Origin: Tremella fuciformis | Lineage: Eukaryota > Basidiomycota > Tremellomycetes > Tremellales > Tremellaceae | Assembly: GCA_032768795.1 (NCBI GenBank) | Contig: CP136494.1 | Span: 930,001-994,000, forward strand | Reading direction: 5' to 3' | Length of the DNA: 64,000 nucleotides | Part shown: positions 1-12,682 of the stretch, piece after piece | Numbering within the stretch: the first letter of the stretch is position 1 | Layout: every line of letters begins with the position of its first letter | Program-made: the position numbers and the translations under genes | Notes under the pieces: model-generated | The model's database searches: none | The model's input: the letters and a program-made list of their open reading frames with translations, nothing else | What the model was told of the DNA's origin: nothing

Positions 1-345
1 GTACGGCCCAGTCACCCGCGGCAAGCTTGTGAGATCTCAGACCTTCGGGGGCGAGATATGCTCTTCGGCAGTCTCGACTGGACGAGCCAGCGCTTTTGCC
101 GCTCGACACAAGCTTGAGCTGTGCAATCATATCGGCCAAGAGCCAAACTCAGCAGTGAGATTCAGAGGACAGACTATTTCAGAGAGCGAGCCCTCCACCA
201 GGAACTGGAACATGTTGTCAGGCTCAGCTTCGCGTTTTGCCACTGCTCGAAGTGCAATGTCAGGCTCACATACAGTAGTACTTCTAGTCCGAGGTCTGTC
301 TGTTCAGACATTTCAGCGTCACCTCTTGCACGAAACATCTTTGCC
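1..345. other. Upstream region of CDC40, no gene seen
   Basis: No convincing gene. Open frames here lack a recognisable product and run into the CDC40 start. Probably 5' UTR and promoter of CDC40, or the tail of a gene that starts outside the window. Confidence 0.4.
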
Positions 346-2446
346 ATGTCCGCTCTTCTGGCTGGCTACGGTTCATCTGACGAAGAGGAGCATGCCTCAC
401 CCACCGCCTCGACCTCTCGTCTTCCTACCTTGCCGTCAAGCAACGGTCGGGAAGCACCGCTCGCCGAGGAAGATGAGGAGGACGAGGAGAAGCTGGAGCA
501 AGCCGCTCGGTCGGACGCGTTCGGCTTGAGCAGTGGAAGTATGGCGACAGCTAGCAATGGTCGAAGGCCAGATGCTGTGGCGGTAGTATCATCAGCGCCC
601 GAAGTCCTCAGAGAGGTTCGTCTATCATATCAACATGGCTTGTCGCAGGGCTGACCAACAGGATCCAAATGGCGCAGGGTCAGCGATCATCACACGTCCA
701 ACGGACAAGGTTATGAACGTGAACATCACATATTCAGACATGACTCGACCGGTCCAGGGCCCTCAAGATCCTTTCAACAAGAAGAAGAACGCTGGAATGA
801 ACTCCTTGTCGGGTCATGTGGAAGAACAGGCAATGGATGACTATACTTTCGCGATGCAACAACGGACATTCGACGTTCACGGCTACGCTCTCAATCCCTC
901 AGCACACGCAAATGCAGGAGAAACGCCTTTTGTGGGATCGCTCACCTCGGCGCAGGAGAATGGGTACGAGTTGATCGCCAACATGAAAACCTCAAAAGCC
1001 GTGCACCGAGAGAACAAGCGCAAACGGCATGGAAAGGGTGATCCGAGTATAGTGGATGGGGATGGCGCCTACATGGGCCCTTGGGCGGGCTACGAGGGGT
1101 CCAAGGAGGTGGAGCCGATCATTGAAGAAGAGGCGGAAGAATGGCGGGAAGAGAAACGGAAACGGGAAGAGGCTGCTCAGGCGGCAAAGGACAAGATGGC
1201 AGCCGCGAAGGAGGAGAAGACCATCTTCCATGGCAAGGAGCTGTACGACTACGCTGGACGATCATATCTACACATCCCCACCGACCTCGACGTCAAACTC
1301 ACCCCGAGCGACAGCGCACCTCCCCCAAATGCGTATTTGCCAGAGAGGTGTATTCACACATGGGTGAGTCAGAATTCCTCGACTGCTGAAGTCAAGCTGA
1401 CAGAAGACCGGGCACAACAAGGGGGTGTCAAGGATCAAGCTGTTCCCGGTATCTGGCCACTTGCTTCTCTCTGGAAGTATGGACACCAAAATTAAGGTGG
1501 GAAACTCCCGGCTCGTCCGGATGGTAGAACTGATAATCAGCTATGGGATGTGTACCACGAAGGCAACTGCCTCCGCACATTCTTGGGACATTCGCAAGCC
1601 GTTAAAGATGTGGCCTTCAACAACAAGGGCACCAAATTCCTTTCTACGTCATACGACCGGTACATCAAAACGTGGGACACCGAGACCGGCAAATGTATCC
1701 AGGCGTTTTCAAACGGGAAGATGGCGAATGTCATCAAATACCATCCTGATCCGGACAAGCAGAACATCTGGCTGGCGGGTATGACCGACAAGAAGATTAT
1801 CCAGTACGATACCAGGGCCCACGAGATCGTGCAGACATACGACCAGCATTTGGGACCCGTAAATACCATCACCTTTGTCGACGAGAACAGAAGATTCTTC
1901 ACCACATCCGACGATAAGACAATCCGGGGATGGGACTACGATATTCCGGTTACGATCAAATACATCGCCGACCCCTATATGCACTCGATGCCCGCAGTCA
2001 CTCACCATTCGACCCGTACGTATTTCATCAATTTTGTCAAATACTACGCAAGGAATGGATAGCTGACGTTAAGTCAAATACTTTGCCGCGCAGTCGCTCG
2101 ACAACCAGATTCTCGTCTACGCTGCAGACGGAGCCTTCAAGCAAGCGAAGAAAAAGCGGTTTGCCGGCCACTCGGTGGCGGGTTATGCCTGCCAAATTGG
2201 ATTCTCGCCTGACGGCAAATACATCTCGTCAGGCAGTGGAGGCGGCGATGTCGTGTTCTGGGATTGGAAGACAGGAAGAATACAAAAGAGACTCAAGGCG
2301 CATAATCAGGTCGTCATCGACCATGTGTGGCTGCCAAACGAGCATGTGAGTCGCGGGCGCTTGCGGAGTATGGGCGAGTGCGGCTAATATGGCAGAGCAA
2401 AGTTGTCACGGCTAGTTGGGATGGCTTGATCAAGCTGTGGACATGA
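346..2446 (+). CDS. CDC40: Pre-mRNA splicing factor CDC40/PRP17, WD40 protein
   Basis: Second-step splicing factor of the spliceosome, acting in the nucleus. The start [15 protein letters not shown] is the usual acidic N-terminus of this family. Exon 2 starts at 662 after a 46-nt intron (616-661). A conserved middle follows ([29 protein letters not shown]), then a charged Glu/Lys/Arg helix. The C-terminal WD40 propeller contains typical repeat ends ([55 protein letters not shown]) and finishes [10 protein letters not shown] before TGA at 2444-2446. At least five short introns are needed, near 616, 1362, 1495, 2018 and 2345. Convergent with TACO1, whose stop lies about 120 bp away. The family call is secure; only exact inner splice borders are inferred. 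Confidence 0.93.
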
Positions 2447-2567
2447 TGAGCAGCTGTCAACCTCAAAAACAAGGCAGGGACGAGGGCCCGACTCCGAGAC
2501 ACAGTGCCGAATGGATCGCACTTGGCCTGCTTGAGTGCAGGAGCCCATGCAGATGCATCACACCTTG

Positions 2568-3655
2568 TCATGCGAGATTCGTCCACACCTTGAGCACATC
2601 CCCTTCCTCCTCGAGCAATTCCACGGTCTTCATGAGCCCCTCAGCCCTCTCTTCGCTCATGTCCCCATCCTCCCCAGGCTCCAAAGGCTCATTCGGGACC
2701 CAGGCCAATTCTGTACTCTGAATGTCATACTTGTCCAAATGATTGTTGGCCAGGACCTGGTTCAAGCCGGACAGCTCGCCAGGCGGAAGGTGGATCTCCC
2801 AGGTTTCGCCGTCGCCTTCATCCTCGACAATCTTGACGTCTTCGGCCCCGTGTTCGAGCGAGAGGTCGAAGAGGTGGTCGAACGTCCCTTGTGGCGCGAG
2901 TGGCGAGAGTGCGATGACGCCTTTCTTCTCGAACAAGTACGAGACGGGTGCAACGCGGCACCTGTTCTTCAGCCATTACTTCGTTCGACATTCCTCTCGT
3001 TGCCCACCCATTCTTCGTCAGGACCTCACGGACACGAGCAAAGGTCCTAGAAGGATTATCTGTAATGCACTCGCTTCGAGTCAACTTTTGAGGTCTGGAC
3101 GACTCGAGCACTGCGCAACTGACACGATGATGGCGCCCTTGCCTCCCGGACCGACAGCTTCATATGTCACCGTCTGGCCAGAGCCATCTGCAGCAGCCTT
3201 GGCCTGCAACTCAGTATGCGCACGACGATTGCATGCCCAGGGACCCACTCTGGCAAGCGCAGCCTCGATAGCGCTCTTCGGAACGCCCCCCTCGCGAGCT
3301 TTGGTTATAGCGCCTTGGACCTTTGGGCTGGCGTCGCCGTTTGCGCCTGCAGCTTTCAAGGCCATGTGCACATCCTTGTTATCAGCGAGCCATCAACTCA
3401 CAGAGATGGGAGACGTGCATTGATCAGCTTGGAGAAGAGGGCCGACTTCTGGGCGTCCGCTGCGCCTTTGCGATGCCGGATCTTGGACCACCGGTTGTGG
3501 CCTGAGCACCTGGCGCATGAAGTGGACAGTGGGCGATGTATCGCGCCGCTTGCAGTCGGTCGCGGCTGGATCGTTGAGGCAGGCTGTGCCCTGGTGCAGC
3601 GTAGAGCCCCTGCGATGCTCGTCTCTCCCCTCAGAGCCCGGGAGAACATGCCCAA
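2568..3655 (-). CDS. TACO1: TACO1/YebC family mitochondrial translational activator
   Basis: DUF28/YebC-family protein; the mitochondrial members (TACO1) help translation of cytochrome c oxidase subunits. The N-terminal exon is basic and Ser/Thr/Ala-rich, as expected of a mitochondrial presequence, and leads into the diagnostic GHNRWSKIRHRKGAADAQK (YebC: G-H-x-x-W-x-x-I-x-x-x-K). Later exons give LKAAGANGDASPKVQGAI and TKAREGGVPKSAIEAA, then YEAVGPGGKGAIIV, a TDNPSRT match to the family TDNRNRT, and the C-terminal domain FEKKGVIALSP to the end DVLKVWTNLA. Four or five exons are required; the border after LFSKLINA is not resolved. Start at 3655 is chosen because it opens the basic targeting segment. 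Confidence 0.88.
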
Positions 3656-4261
3656 TCAATGGAAGAGTGTATGATGAACGAAATTCCAGCAATCTTCTCG
3701 GCGATGTTGCCGTCTTCTCCGGCGACATTGGCCTCTATATATTCTTTGGCTCTTGGGGCTTATGCTTCTTCTGTCTTGCTCCGAGTTCAGCATCCTTAAT
3801 CAAGACCCAGAGCTCACACAGAGCCACAAGATGAAACACCCTCGAGGAGGGGCTGATCCTTTCCCTCTTTCTGCGGCCACTCGCGCTCTCACCCTCATCA
3901 AGGCTCTCCGGTCGCGCCAGTTCCGATCTCCGGCATGCTGATGCCTCGCATTGTCCTGTCTGTGAAGGGAGTAGGAGCTGATGGGGGGAGACGTGCAAAG
4001 GCATCCATCACCTTTGAGGTGATTGGCAAGTGAAGGGATCATGATTGTGTCCCCAAGTGAGACTGTCCGCCGCTGCACAGACGTATCAGAGGCCAGTGCC
4101 CACTACCCAGACGAGACTGATGCTTCTCGCGCTTCTTGATCCTTGATCCAGGCCTACGTCTCCTGGCTCAACCGTCTGGCTCAACCGTCTGCTCGACCCC
4201 ATTCCCACCTGATCACACGCCGCTTGCTTCTTTTACCCCGTTAGGCGATAGAAGCACGACC
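3656..4261. promoter_or_regulatory. Divergent intergenic region between TACO1 and the 4262 gene
   Basis: About 600 bp between two divergently transcribed genes. No RNA gene or conserved coding segment was recognised, so it probably holds both promoters. Pyrimidine-rich stretches before 4262 fit a fungal 5' leader. Confidence 0.4.
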
Positions 4262-7200
4262 ATGTCCCTCTCCCCAATGACGCCGCCGAGGACGCCCACC
4301 CGACCTCGCCCACTCTCCTTACATCCCACCTCGCCTTTCGTCAACCCTTTCGATTCGCCAGGCTGTCCCTCGTCAGTCTCGACAGCCAGCTCAGTCACTG
4401 CGTCGCCTCTTCCGGAATACGATCACGCCGGAGCGGTGCGCACGGCCTACGTTGCGGGCAGGAGCACCGCGGATCTGATCAGCGTCCGTGATCTCGACTT
4501 GACGCCTAGACTCCAGACAACGCATCGTTTGGACCCACCCGCAGTCATCGCCACCGGGTCCGACAGGTCGCCCTTCCACCAGTCCCCTTCTTCTGCTTCC
4601 CCCGACAGGGCTGTCGACATGGCAACGAGTGAGGCTCTTGTGGGTCCTCGGGGTCCGAAACCTCCTGACCCCGTAGTGACTCCGCGAGACCCGCCAGTCT
4701 GGCTCCAAGGCGAGACCGAGATGGAAGAGCTGCCTCCTACTGGACCAGAGATTGTGCCCATTCCCGACCGCCCGCCCGAACAGCACGAGCCAGATCAGTC
4801 CTTCATCCGCCTCAGCTTGGCTGACTCGTCGGTCTGGTCAGACTACGTCCCGCCCTCAGAGACACCTACCAACGTGTCCACGAGCCGCTCACTTCCGGGC
4901 AACGGCCAAAGCTTCTTTCGATTCTCGCAGGCCGCCTCGTCCGTTTCTGACTTTGCCCCCTCGGCAGCGGTCAAGTCGAGCAGAGCCATGTCGATCATCA
5001 CAGAAGAGAGTGCTGTCCCGCTCTCCAGGTCCACGAAAAGGGAGAGTAGTGATACCTTTGGCAAAGCTCGGCGGTGGAGCGCGCTCGAGTCAGTCGTCTC
5101 TGACGAGCGCCAAAACGGGTCCACCATCGAGGAGGAGGAGCAGAAGACAGGCTCATTTGGCAGAAGGCGAAGGCCAGTTTCAATGTCCTCCGCTTCGACT
5201 TCCACTGGATACTCGGGCCCTCACGTCCCAGAGTTCCGACCATCGCATTCCGCGAATGACTACGAGTATCATCCTCCTGTCCCAGGCTACTACCCTTCTC
5301 CAACAATTCGACAGCATGCGCACAAGAAGCCTGAGAGTGAGGAAACCATTCAAGCTCATCTGCTCAAAGCAAGTGCGCAGAATCCCAACCGCATCGTCCC
5401 TCGGCCCCGCCCCTCAGCGGGAGGCACCCCGACTCACACCTCACCCAAGCAGCTTAGACACCCGCCAAGCAGCGGCACGCCCCTCAAGGCCGGCCATGTA
5501 GAAGAAACCGCCGAATATTCCAGCGAGTCAGAGCTTGGGTATCCAGGAGTGAAGCGGAACAACAGCACGAGGGGCAAGATGAGCAAGCTAGAGCAGGTGC
5601 TTGGCGCCGGGGCGGACAACGCGCGACATACTATCGCTCTGGAAAAGCGTGCACTCGAAAGCGCAGTAGAAATAAAGAACGCAGCGTGAGTCGATCCCCA
5701 AGCGTCATGTGGCTATTTGTCACTGATGTCCTAGTATTGGACCTGTGCCTCCTCTACGTGGTCACCGACCTTCCGCTTCTCTCCCATACGCTACTTCGCC
5801 ATCAAAGCGTCTGGCGTCTCAGCCGTCCACGCCCATCACGTCATCTCATATGAGAGGCAGGACTGAGATCTTGCACTCGCCCCACCGAAGCCCATCCGTG
5901 GATTCGCTTCTATCGCTCCGCCCGTCCATCGCAGAGTCTACTCACACGCTGGCGCGGCTGATCCCCACGGGCAAAGAGCTGCCCTCAATCCCGCAGCACA
6001 GGCCGATCGATCCTAGCCTCATGGCGCGCAATGACCTCCTTCCAGAGCAAAGGTCGGTGCTGCTGAAAAGGGCGAAGAAACTGGAACAGGTGCTCGGTGA
6101 GCCACTGGGCGAGCAAGAGATGGAGCAGCTAGTCATCGATCCAACGACAGCATTCATCACCGCAGAGAACACTCAGTATGCTCGGCCAATGCAACGGGAG
6201 AAAGGACCGCCCCAAGGCACATTGCAGAGATCTAGGTCGACTATGGCACAAAAAGCGAAAGCAGCTCTCGGCATGGCTGATGAGACTACGCCCTTGCAGT
6301 CAACGGGGACTGCCATGGAAAGCGATGGCCGTTGGCTGCCTCGGCGAAGAGGCACACAAACCTCGGAGGGGAGCAAGTCGTCCGAAGACAGCACTACTGT
6401 CGGAGCGAAAGATCCTTGGTATCTTCGAGAGGGGCAGGCACCTGAGGAGACGGAAGACACCCGTCGGACCCGTAGACTGCAGCTTGCAAAGGCAGGTGGA
6501 CCCGGAGGCTTAATATGCGAGACTGACCTGCAGCTTCATCGTATCTTAGGTGTACCCATCCCCGCCGAGCTGCTCACTGCGCCGTCTCAGGACTCTCTGG
6601 TGGAGCCCAAGCCGAACGCCGCTGTCGACCGATCCCGAGCAGTTTCCCCAACAGAGTCGTTCCTGTCTGCGGACGACAATGCAAAATCACTGGGAGGGGC
6701 AACGTGGAGCAGGCTCAAGCAAATGACCAGAAGTGGGCAAAGGAGAGCGGCCGTCGAGGACAGCTTCATGAACTTTGGCTTGCGTGGGGAGGAGCGATTA
6801 ACCGGCCGAGAGAAATCTATGGCTCGTCGACGAGCACAGAAGCTGGAACAGGTAGGCCGTGCATTGGCGGGGTTGGGGCACAACCTAAACAAGCAGATGT
6901 TCGGTGATGCGCCCCCGAAAGAGCTATTTGTGACTCCGTCTATCAAGACGATGAGAGGCAGCCCTTCGCCCTCCCCGCATTCCTCCCATGCGTCCATCGG
7001 GTCGACCCAGTCATCCCCGGCCGCGCCGTACTCCCTGCGTCAGACCAACCTGTCCGAAGCGTATCAGCAGTCGCTACAGGCACTTTCTCATCTGGCACAA
7101 ACCGACACCGCTCGCTTGGGCTCGATGCTCGATGCGCTTTCCGACCCAACGCAGCCGATCCAGCCGCACGTGAGCCACCATAACCCGTCTTTATCGATGG

Positions 7201-7550
7201 ACTCGATGTTGCCTCGCACGCCCACGAGCCCTGAGACCTTCCTGGACCTGACGGACATGGACCCACACTCCCACTCGGCCCGACGCAAGCGTACCGGGAA
7301 GCTATCGCAGTTCTTTGGCGAGACAGGCGTAGACTTCCAGAATCCACCCGAGCGACCGCCCGGCGCGGAGGGGAAGAAGAGCCAAGGAAAGCTTCGGCGA
7401 GAGGTGCTCGACGGCATGCTTGGCGAGATGTGGATCGAGGTGATGGAGCGCAGGGGGAGAGGGACGCTGGGCGTCGACGAGGTCAAGCGGCTCAGTGAGA
7501 TGCTGGGCGCTTTGCGTAAGCGGAACAGCGGGATGTGGGAGGAGCTGTAA
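4262..7550 (+). CDS. Large disordered protein with a four-fold KLxQ-h-h-G motif
   Basis: Not recognised as a named family. A protein of roughly 1,050 residues from two or three exons, rich in Ser, Pro, Thr and Gln with many SP/TP sites, suggesting a phosphorylated scaffold or signalling protein. Clear intron at 5686-5734. A short motif recurs: KLEQVLG near 5585 and again near 6078, KLEQ near 6840 and KLSQFFG near 7300, preceded by basic residues and followed by an acidic or small residue. Comparing copies shows a probable stop-free 45-nt intron at 6852-6896 (gtaggc..aagcag): removing it turns the third copy into KLEQMFGDAPP, like the others. The C-terminus after copy four is helical and charged (REVLDGMLGEMWIEVMERR). 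Start ATG at 4262 is preferred; the frame stays open farther upstream but without a better ATG. Confidence 0.7.
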
Positions 7551-7797
7551 TCGGGTCCCGACCCGATGGTTTGCGTGCGTTGAGAAGTCTCCTTGTTATA
7601 CTGCGCTCCGTCCGAGATTTGCACTGCAAGACGAGAATATAATGAACCGGATGATTATACGATGCATGTTTACGACTGACGTTCATCGGTGGAGTGACTA
7701 TATACGCGTACGTCGATGGACTGCTCATTGCTGCTACGGATGATACCTCTCGACACGAAGTTGGAACGCAAGCGTCGGACGGCAGCCATACTACGCC
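7551..7797. other. Convergent intergenic gap
   Basis: Short 3' region between convergent genes ending at 7550 and 7798. Nothing beyond presumed 3' UTRs was seen. Confidence 0.4.
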
Positions 7798-9586
7798 CTA
7801 TGAGAGGGAAGTATGTATGGTGACTGCTGGCGCTGTCATCGCACGGACCTTCGTCCCGCGACACACTTGGACTGTATCCAGCCATTCGTACGTATCATGG
7901 GAATCAACAGGATATGGCGATGCCTCAGTCACACCTGTGGCGTGTGCCTTGTCCCATCGCGCCGACAAGGGTGTGAGCTCGTCAATATCGTCGCGAGCCG
8001 TAAGGTAGCGGTCTGGCGGCTCCTTGCTCCAGGTTCTTCTGGACCGACTCGCAACCCGTCTCCTGTGCCATCGCCAGACCCCACCCATTGCCAGCAGAAG
8101 AAGGGCCAGCAGCCCTGCGCATCCGCACACGATGGCTGCCTTGCTCGCTATCCCAGAGAAAGAAGCGTTTTGCGAGGCATCGGCCCCGAGGGCAGTGTCG
8201 ACGGCCGGTAGCGGCTGCGCCTTCAGTTCCGGCGAGCCCGCAGCACCCACCACCATGGAGTACGCGGTCTGCTGCAGTTGTTGCGCCGTAGAAGATGATG
8301 TGGGCAACACGGTGGCCCCGTCGGACACGATGACTGATGATGCGCTGCTCGTGCCCTGTGCAGCGGCCGCGGCACTGATTGCGCCGGACGAGCTGGGCAT
8401 GCTTGAAGCCAAGCTGGTGGTCTGCGAGCCGGCAGTGGAGTTGACGACGGCGTAATCGACGTCCATCATGTGCTCCGAGGCCGAGACGGCGTGGTTTGTC
8501 ATGGTCACTGTGTGCTGCGCCTCCTCGAGGCCGGACGCAACAAAGAGGGAGACGTAGGTCATCTGCGCGAATCGGGTGCCGTTGTACATTGTCGGGGTCC
8601 CGCCGTCGAGAGAGACAGAGTAGTTGCCGTGGTCCGTGTTGACCCCGCCGACGAGCTCGACCGAGTGACCGTAGAAGCTGACGTGCGTGAGCGTAGGTGG
8701 TGCATGTACAAGCGCGCACTTACGTGAATTCCATTGTGGCGCCGTCGGCAAAGCCCAGATGCGCCGTGTCTTGACTATACGCCTGCCAAGTCGTCTCCGG
8801 CGTCCAATCCCCGCTCGAGTAAGTGAACACGGATGTCTGAGAATCGTCATACGTTGTCGTCTGCACGGAGCTGCCGCTGTCGCGTCAGCCTATCTGGGCA
8901 TCTGAGGCGTGCCCGCCTCTACTTACGAGGGCACGGGAGCAGTGATGACCACGTAGTCGACGTCGAGCCAGTAGTCGGACACGCCGTCATAGCCGTCTGT
9001 AAGCGCAGGGAGGTTGGTCATTGTCTGAATATCGACTTGGAACCTGCACGGAGGGCTGCAGCACATACCAGCGTGTGGTCCGTATCGGCGGACAGGTCTG
9101 TCGCCGACCACAACAGCTGCTGGAACGCTCGCGTGGCGCTGTATCCTGACATCGTGACAGGACTGTCGTAGTCGATATCCGCTGTTCAATGAGTTTTGCC
9201 TCAAGGCGTGGAGACAGGACGTGCCAGAGTATGCACCATGGTTGTTGTTCTTGCATCCGTACACGTAGACCGCCGTGCCGCGGAATGTAATTGACGCGCC
9301 GGCGTTCTTCCCCTTCAGCTCTCCTCTCATCTGCGAAGGAAGGATTCGAACCTTCCCAAACGTTGAATGGAAGCTCTCTTGGAAGTACAGGTCCGTGCCC
9401 CCGTCTGGAGACGGCGTGCCTCGTGAATCAGCCATGAGAACGGAGCGGCTGCCTTGTGCATGGCTCACCATTGCTGTGGTCGTCGTACCACTGACCAGAC
9501 GCCCATGTCCACAATGGCGAGGAATCGTCAATCTGGGCGATTAGCGTCGCGCCAAGAGTGCCTACGATGCTGACCGTTATATTCAT
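7798..9586 (-). CDS. Single-pass surface protein, tandem paralogue 1
   Basis: Probable type I membrane protein of the plasma membrane or cell surface. It begins MNITVSIVGTLG, continues IDDSSPLWTWASGQWYDDHS and carries two beta-rich modules: the first with ITFRGTAVYVYG, the second with VSFYGHSVELVG then HGNYSVSLDGG and a GLEEAQHTVTMTN turn. A Ser/Thr/Ala-rich stalk follows, then one hydrophobic helix (AAIVCGCAGLLALLLLAMGG), a basic stop-transfer WRWHRRR and a cytoplasmic tail. Several introns are needed; the module order and one splice site match the neighbour at 9931-12036, so the two are tandem duplicates. The extracellular modules look like the jelly-roll folds common in basidiomycete membrane proteins; ligand unknown. 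A 39-nt intron around 9310-9350 is inferred only by alignment with the paralogue. Confidence 0.65.
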
Positions 9587-9930
9587 GGCCCTCGTCAAGT
9601 GTGAGAAGTCACATGCGGTCGAGTAGAACCATCACCTAGGATTAAAGGTCAAGGTAAGTTGAAGTTTCATGGCGACAGCTGTGTCCTGGATCCCATCTTC
9701 CCACAATCTAAATCTACATCCCTCATCGCTCGAAGGAAAAAAGGAGTCAGCACATTTGCCCCTTGCCTTTACATTGCAGCGAGGCGTCAGAAAGGACCGA
9801 AAGTCCGTCAGTCAGATGGCCGCCGACAAGATGTGCGAACGTGGGACCGCGGATCTGGATGCCTTTGATATTTACATACCTACGGGACCGATACTAGAAC
9901 GGAGTTTCGGCGTACATCCGAGATTCTGGA

Positions 9931-12036
9931 TTATATAGGAGAGACCGGTGCGCTTCCGGGCCCTCTGGATGCTCTCGTGTTCGAACGAGCGAGACGAGGG
10001 GGAGGGACGGGGCCGCTGGGCCGCGTAGGAGGCGGTAGAGCCTCCCAAGTGCTCAGAACGGCACTTTCCATCGTGGGCGAGAGGCCTATTGAGCTTGGCG
10101 CTGTTTCGTCGTAGGCCAGACGGGTGGTGGCTCTGCTGTATCGCGATCCTTCTGCAGTTGGAGATCGCGTGGCACTATGGTGCCCGCCGTGGAAGCTCGA
10201 TGGGGCCGCCGAACTTGGAGATTGACTCGAGCTGGCAGAAGCGGCCAGGAAACGCTGTAGACTTGGAGACATGTACGGCATCGCTCTGCTCTGGATAGGG
10301 TAGGTGATCGAGGACGGCGTGGTAGATCCAACTTCGCTTGGTACCGTGGGGTTGCCTTGGAGATACGGCAGCCCGAGAGCGGTACGAGGGGATTGGGGGG
10401 CACTGGGTGCGGACACGATGGATAGCCGACGGGAGAGCGATACGGGCGGCGAGGAATCGTCTGTTCCTTCCGACTTCCGCCCAATGTCGTAGGGGTAGAC
10501 TGTTGGGTGTGCGCGCTCCGCAGAGCGAGAAGTGGAGAAAGACGACAGGAACCTCGAAGAGCGAGCATTCCAGTCGTACTGACCGCCATTGCGGTCCCAC
10601 GGGTCTGTCTGCTGCCGCTTCTTCCGGCAGCGCAAGAAGATCAGTCCCAGCAAGATGGCAACTAGTGCACCGGCGATGACAGAACAGGCAATCGTGACCC
10701 GACCAGCGGTGGTAGAGACAAACGACTGGCTTGTCGGATGTGCCGCACTGTCGTTGGCGCCGTTCGGTGAATCCGCAGTAACGGTCGCAGGAGATCGCGT
10801 TGACTGTATCGAGTTGATCGCGGACATGGTCGTTGGCGCGCTTTTCCCCGCGGTCGATACCCCGGCAACAGTCAGCGCAGTAGTGCTGGTGCTGGAGGTG
10901 TTGACAACGGCGCGGCCAAGATCAAACGTGCTCTTGCCACTCGCGAGCATCTCATTCGTGATCCTGAGAGTGTGCGGCCCATCTTCCAGGCCAGTGGCGA
11001 TGTAAAGCGAGGCGTCGAACACGGTGTTCCAGCGGTAGGCGGAATACAGCCTGGCAGGTCCGCCATCGAGGCTGACAGTGAAATTGCCATGAACCGGCCC
11101 AATCACGCCTCGTACGTCTATCGAGTGTCCGGAAAATCTGCGATACATCAAGGAGCTGGACTGACGGGGAAAGGGAAACTTACGTGAGGTCTACATATGC
11201 CCCTTGATGTGCGGTGTTGGTCACCGTCCCTACATCGGTTGTGTTGACGTTCCATACCGATGCTGGCGTGTACGTGAAAGCAGAGGACTGATCATCGATG
11301 ACATAGGTCGTGATGTCTCCTTGACTATCTGCATGAGCGTCGATCTCCCCTTGAGACAGACGTACGATGGGACGGGTGCTGTCCATCTTATATAGTCCAG
11401 GTCGACCCAGCAGGAGGTCCCGTTCTGAGTCCCGGTATAGCAATTGCTCCCGCCGTCGTTGCTGAGCACCTGTTCGGACATGAGCAGACGCCACACGGCA
11501 TGCAAATCGACAGACGATTGTGTGTTCTGTAGCAGTAGACAGACCGTCGGCGACATAAATACACTGCTGAAACTCGTCGTGATCCGCGCCGCCTGGGTAC
11601 CAAGTGGCCGGTTGGCCATCTAGCTGGACTGCATGTCAGAGTGAGCCCTGTGGGCGACCTCTGCCAGCTGACCGGAGTACACCCCGTGATTGGTGCCCAG
11701 TTTGCCGTACAGTCTGATGGCAGACCCATTGAACGAGAAGCTGGCCCAGGCGTTCTGACAAGGCATGAGCAAGAACCATATCCAGGAAGCTAGGCAGAGT
11801 TACGTACCACCTTCAGCGTGGCATGAAAGGTCTCTTCGTAATAGTAGGCGGTACGATTGTCGGGGTAAGCAGTCCCTAGCCCTCAGACCCGCATCATGTC
11901 GCTCCTAGCAGACTCACCTGCCGCGTGATCATCGACCCAATTGGCGCTGTAAGTGATGAGGGGCGACACGTCATCGATCTGCGCAAGTCAGGTTCTCCTG
12001 ATTCATTCTCAATGAAGACCTCACGGTGATCTCCAT
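9931..12036 (-). CDS. Single-pass surface protein, tandem paralogue 2
   Basis: Paralogue of the 7798-9586 gene, same strand and architecture. A tiny first exon (MEIT) joins IDDVSPLITYSANWVDDHAA across a short intron, matching MNIT..IDDSSPLWTW in the partner. Then come FSFNGSAIRLYG, a second module with FSGHSIDVRGVIG and HGNFTVSLDGG, the GLEDGPHTLRITN turn, a Ser/Thr stalk, a membrane helix (VTIACSVIAGALVAILLGLI) and a basic stop (RCRKKR). The cytoplasmic tail, about 200 residues rich in Ser/Pro/Arg, is much longer than in paralogue 1 and not alignable with it. Roughly six exons are needed. The start is inferred from the paralogue; a separate upstream signal exon cannot be excluded. Confidence 0.6.
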
Positions 12037-12682
12037 CTCGCAGCGGTCCTATACACATCGGCCAGCGAGAAGAGGAGGCGAAGACGGCGATGGAGGGGCT
12101 TGTACGCAGTATATCAGCAGTCTAGGCGCGAAACCCTCGGCACGCAAAGGACAGCTGGTGGAGCCGCCCATGGCGCCTGTCCAGCGATCGTCAGCGGCGC
12201 GACAGTCCCAGGCGGACAGCCTCTTCCTCCCACTACTAGCAGAAGACTCCTTTGTCCGCGACCCGTGGGTCTGCTATCATCGAAGGCCATCCGCCAAAGT
12301 GGGGCTATAGAGCCTCGCGGCCGTCCTTTGTGTTCGTGACCGGACTTTGGGTGTATCAATCGGGACCCGATTTGGCTTGGGCGATGCGATGCACAGGTGG
12401 TCAGCAGCCTTGAGACCTTGGGTCGGTCACCTCGGGAGCTCATCAGTAGCTCGGCGCCTTTGACACACACATAGACCAGATGTATGGAGATGAAGAGGAG
12501 ACCTTGTGTGTGTCTGCACTCATGAGAGGTCGAACTCAAATAGCTCCGTTTCCGACACCGTCGAGCCCGAGAGCGCGGCACGCGTGCATACGACCGATGG
12601 CCATATTGTGTGGTATGCATGAGCAGGATGGCGTTATGTGCATGATCATTAATTGCGTTACACCGCACTTGCTCCACGGATC
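12037..12682. other. Intergenic stretch, no gene supported
   Basis: About 650 bp between the surface-protein pair and the GT31 gene. Open frames on both strands are mutual shadows with no recognisable motif. Nothing else seen. Confidence 0.35.

Noticed and set aside
9330..9360. tRNA T-arm-like hairpin (GAAGG-TTCGAAT-CCTTC) on the minus strand
   Set aside because: No matching acceptor stem, D-arm or anticodon arm lies within tRNA distance; it falls at an exon/intron edge of the surface-protein gene.
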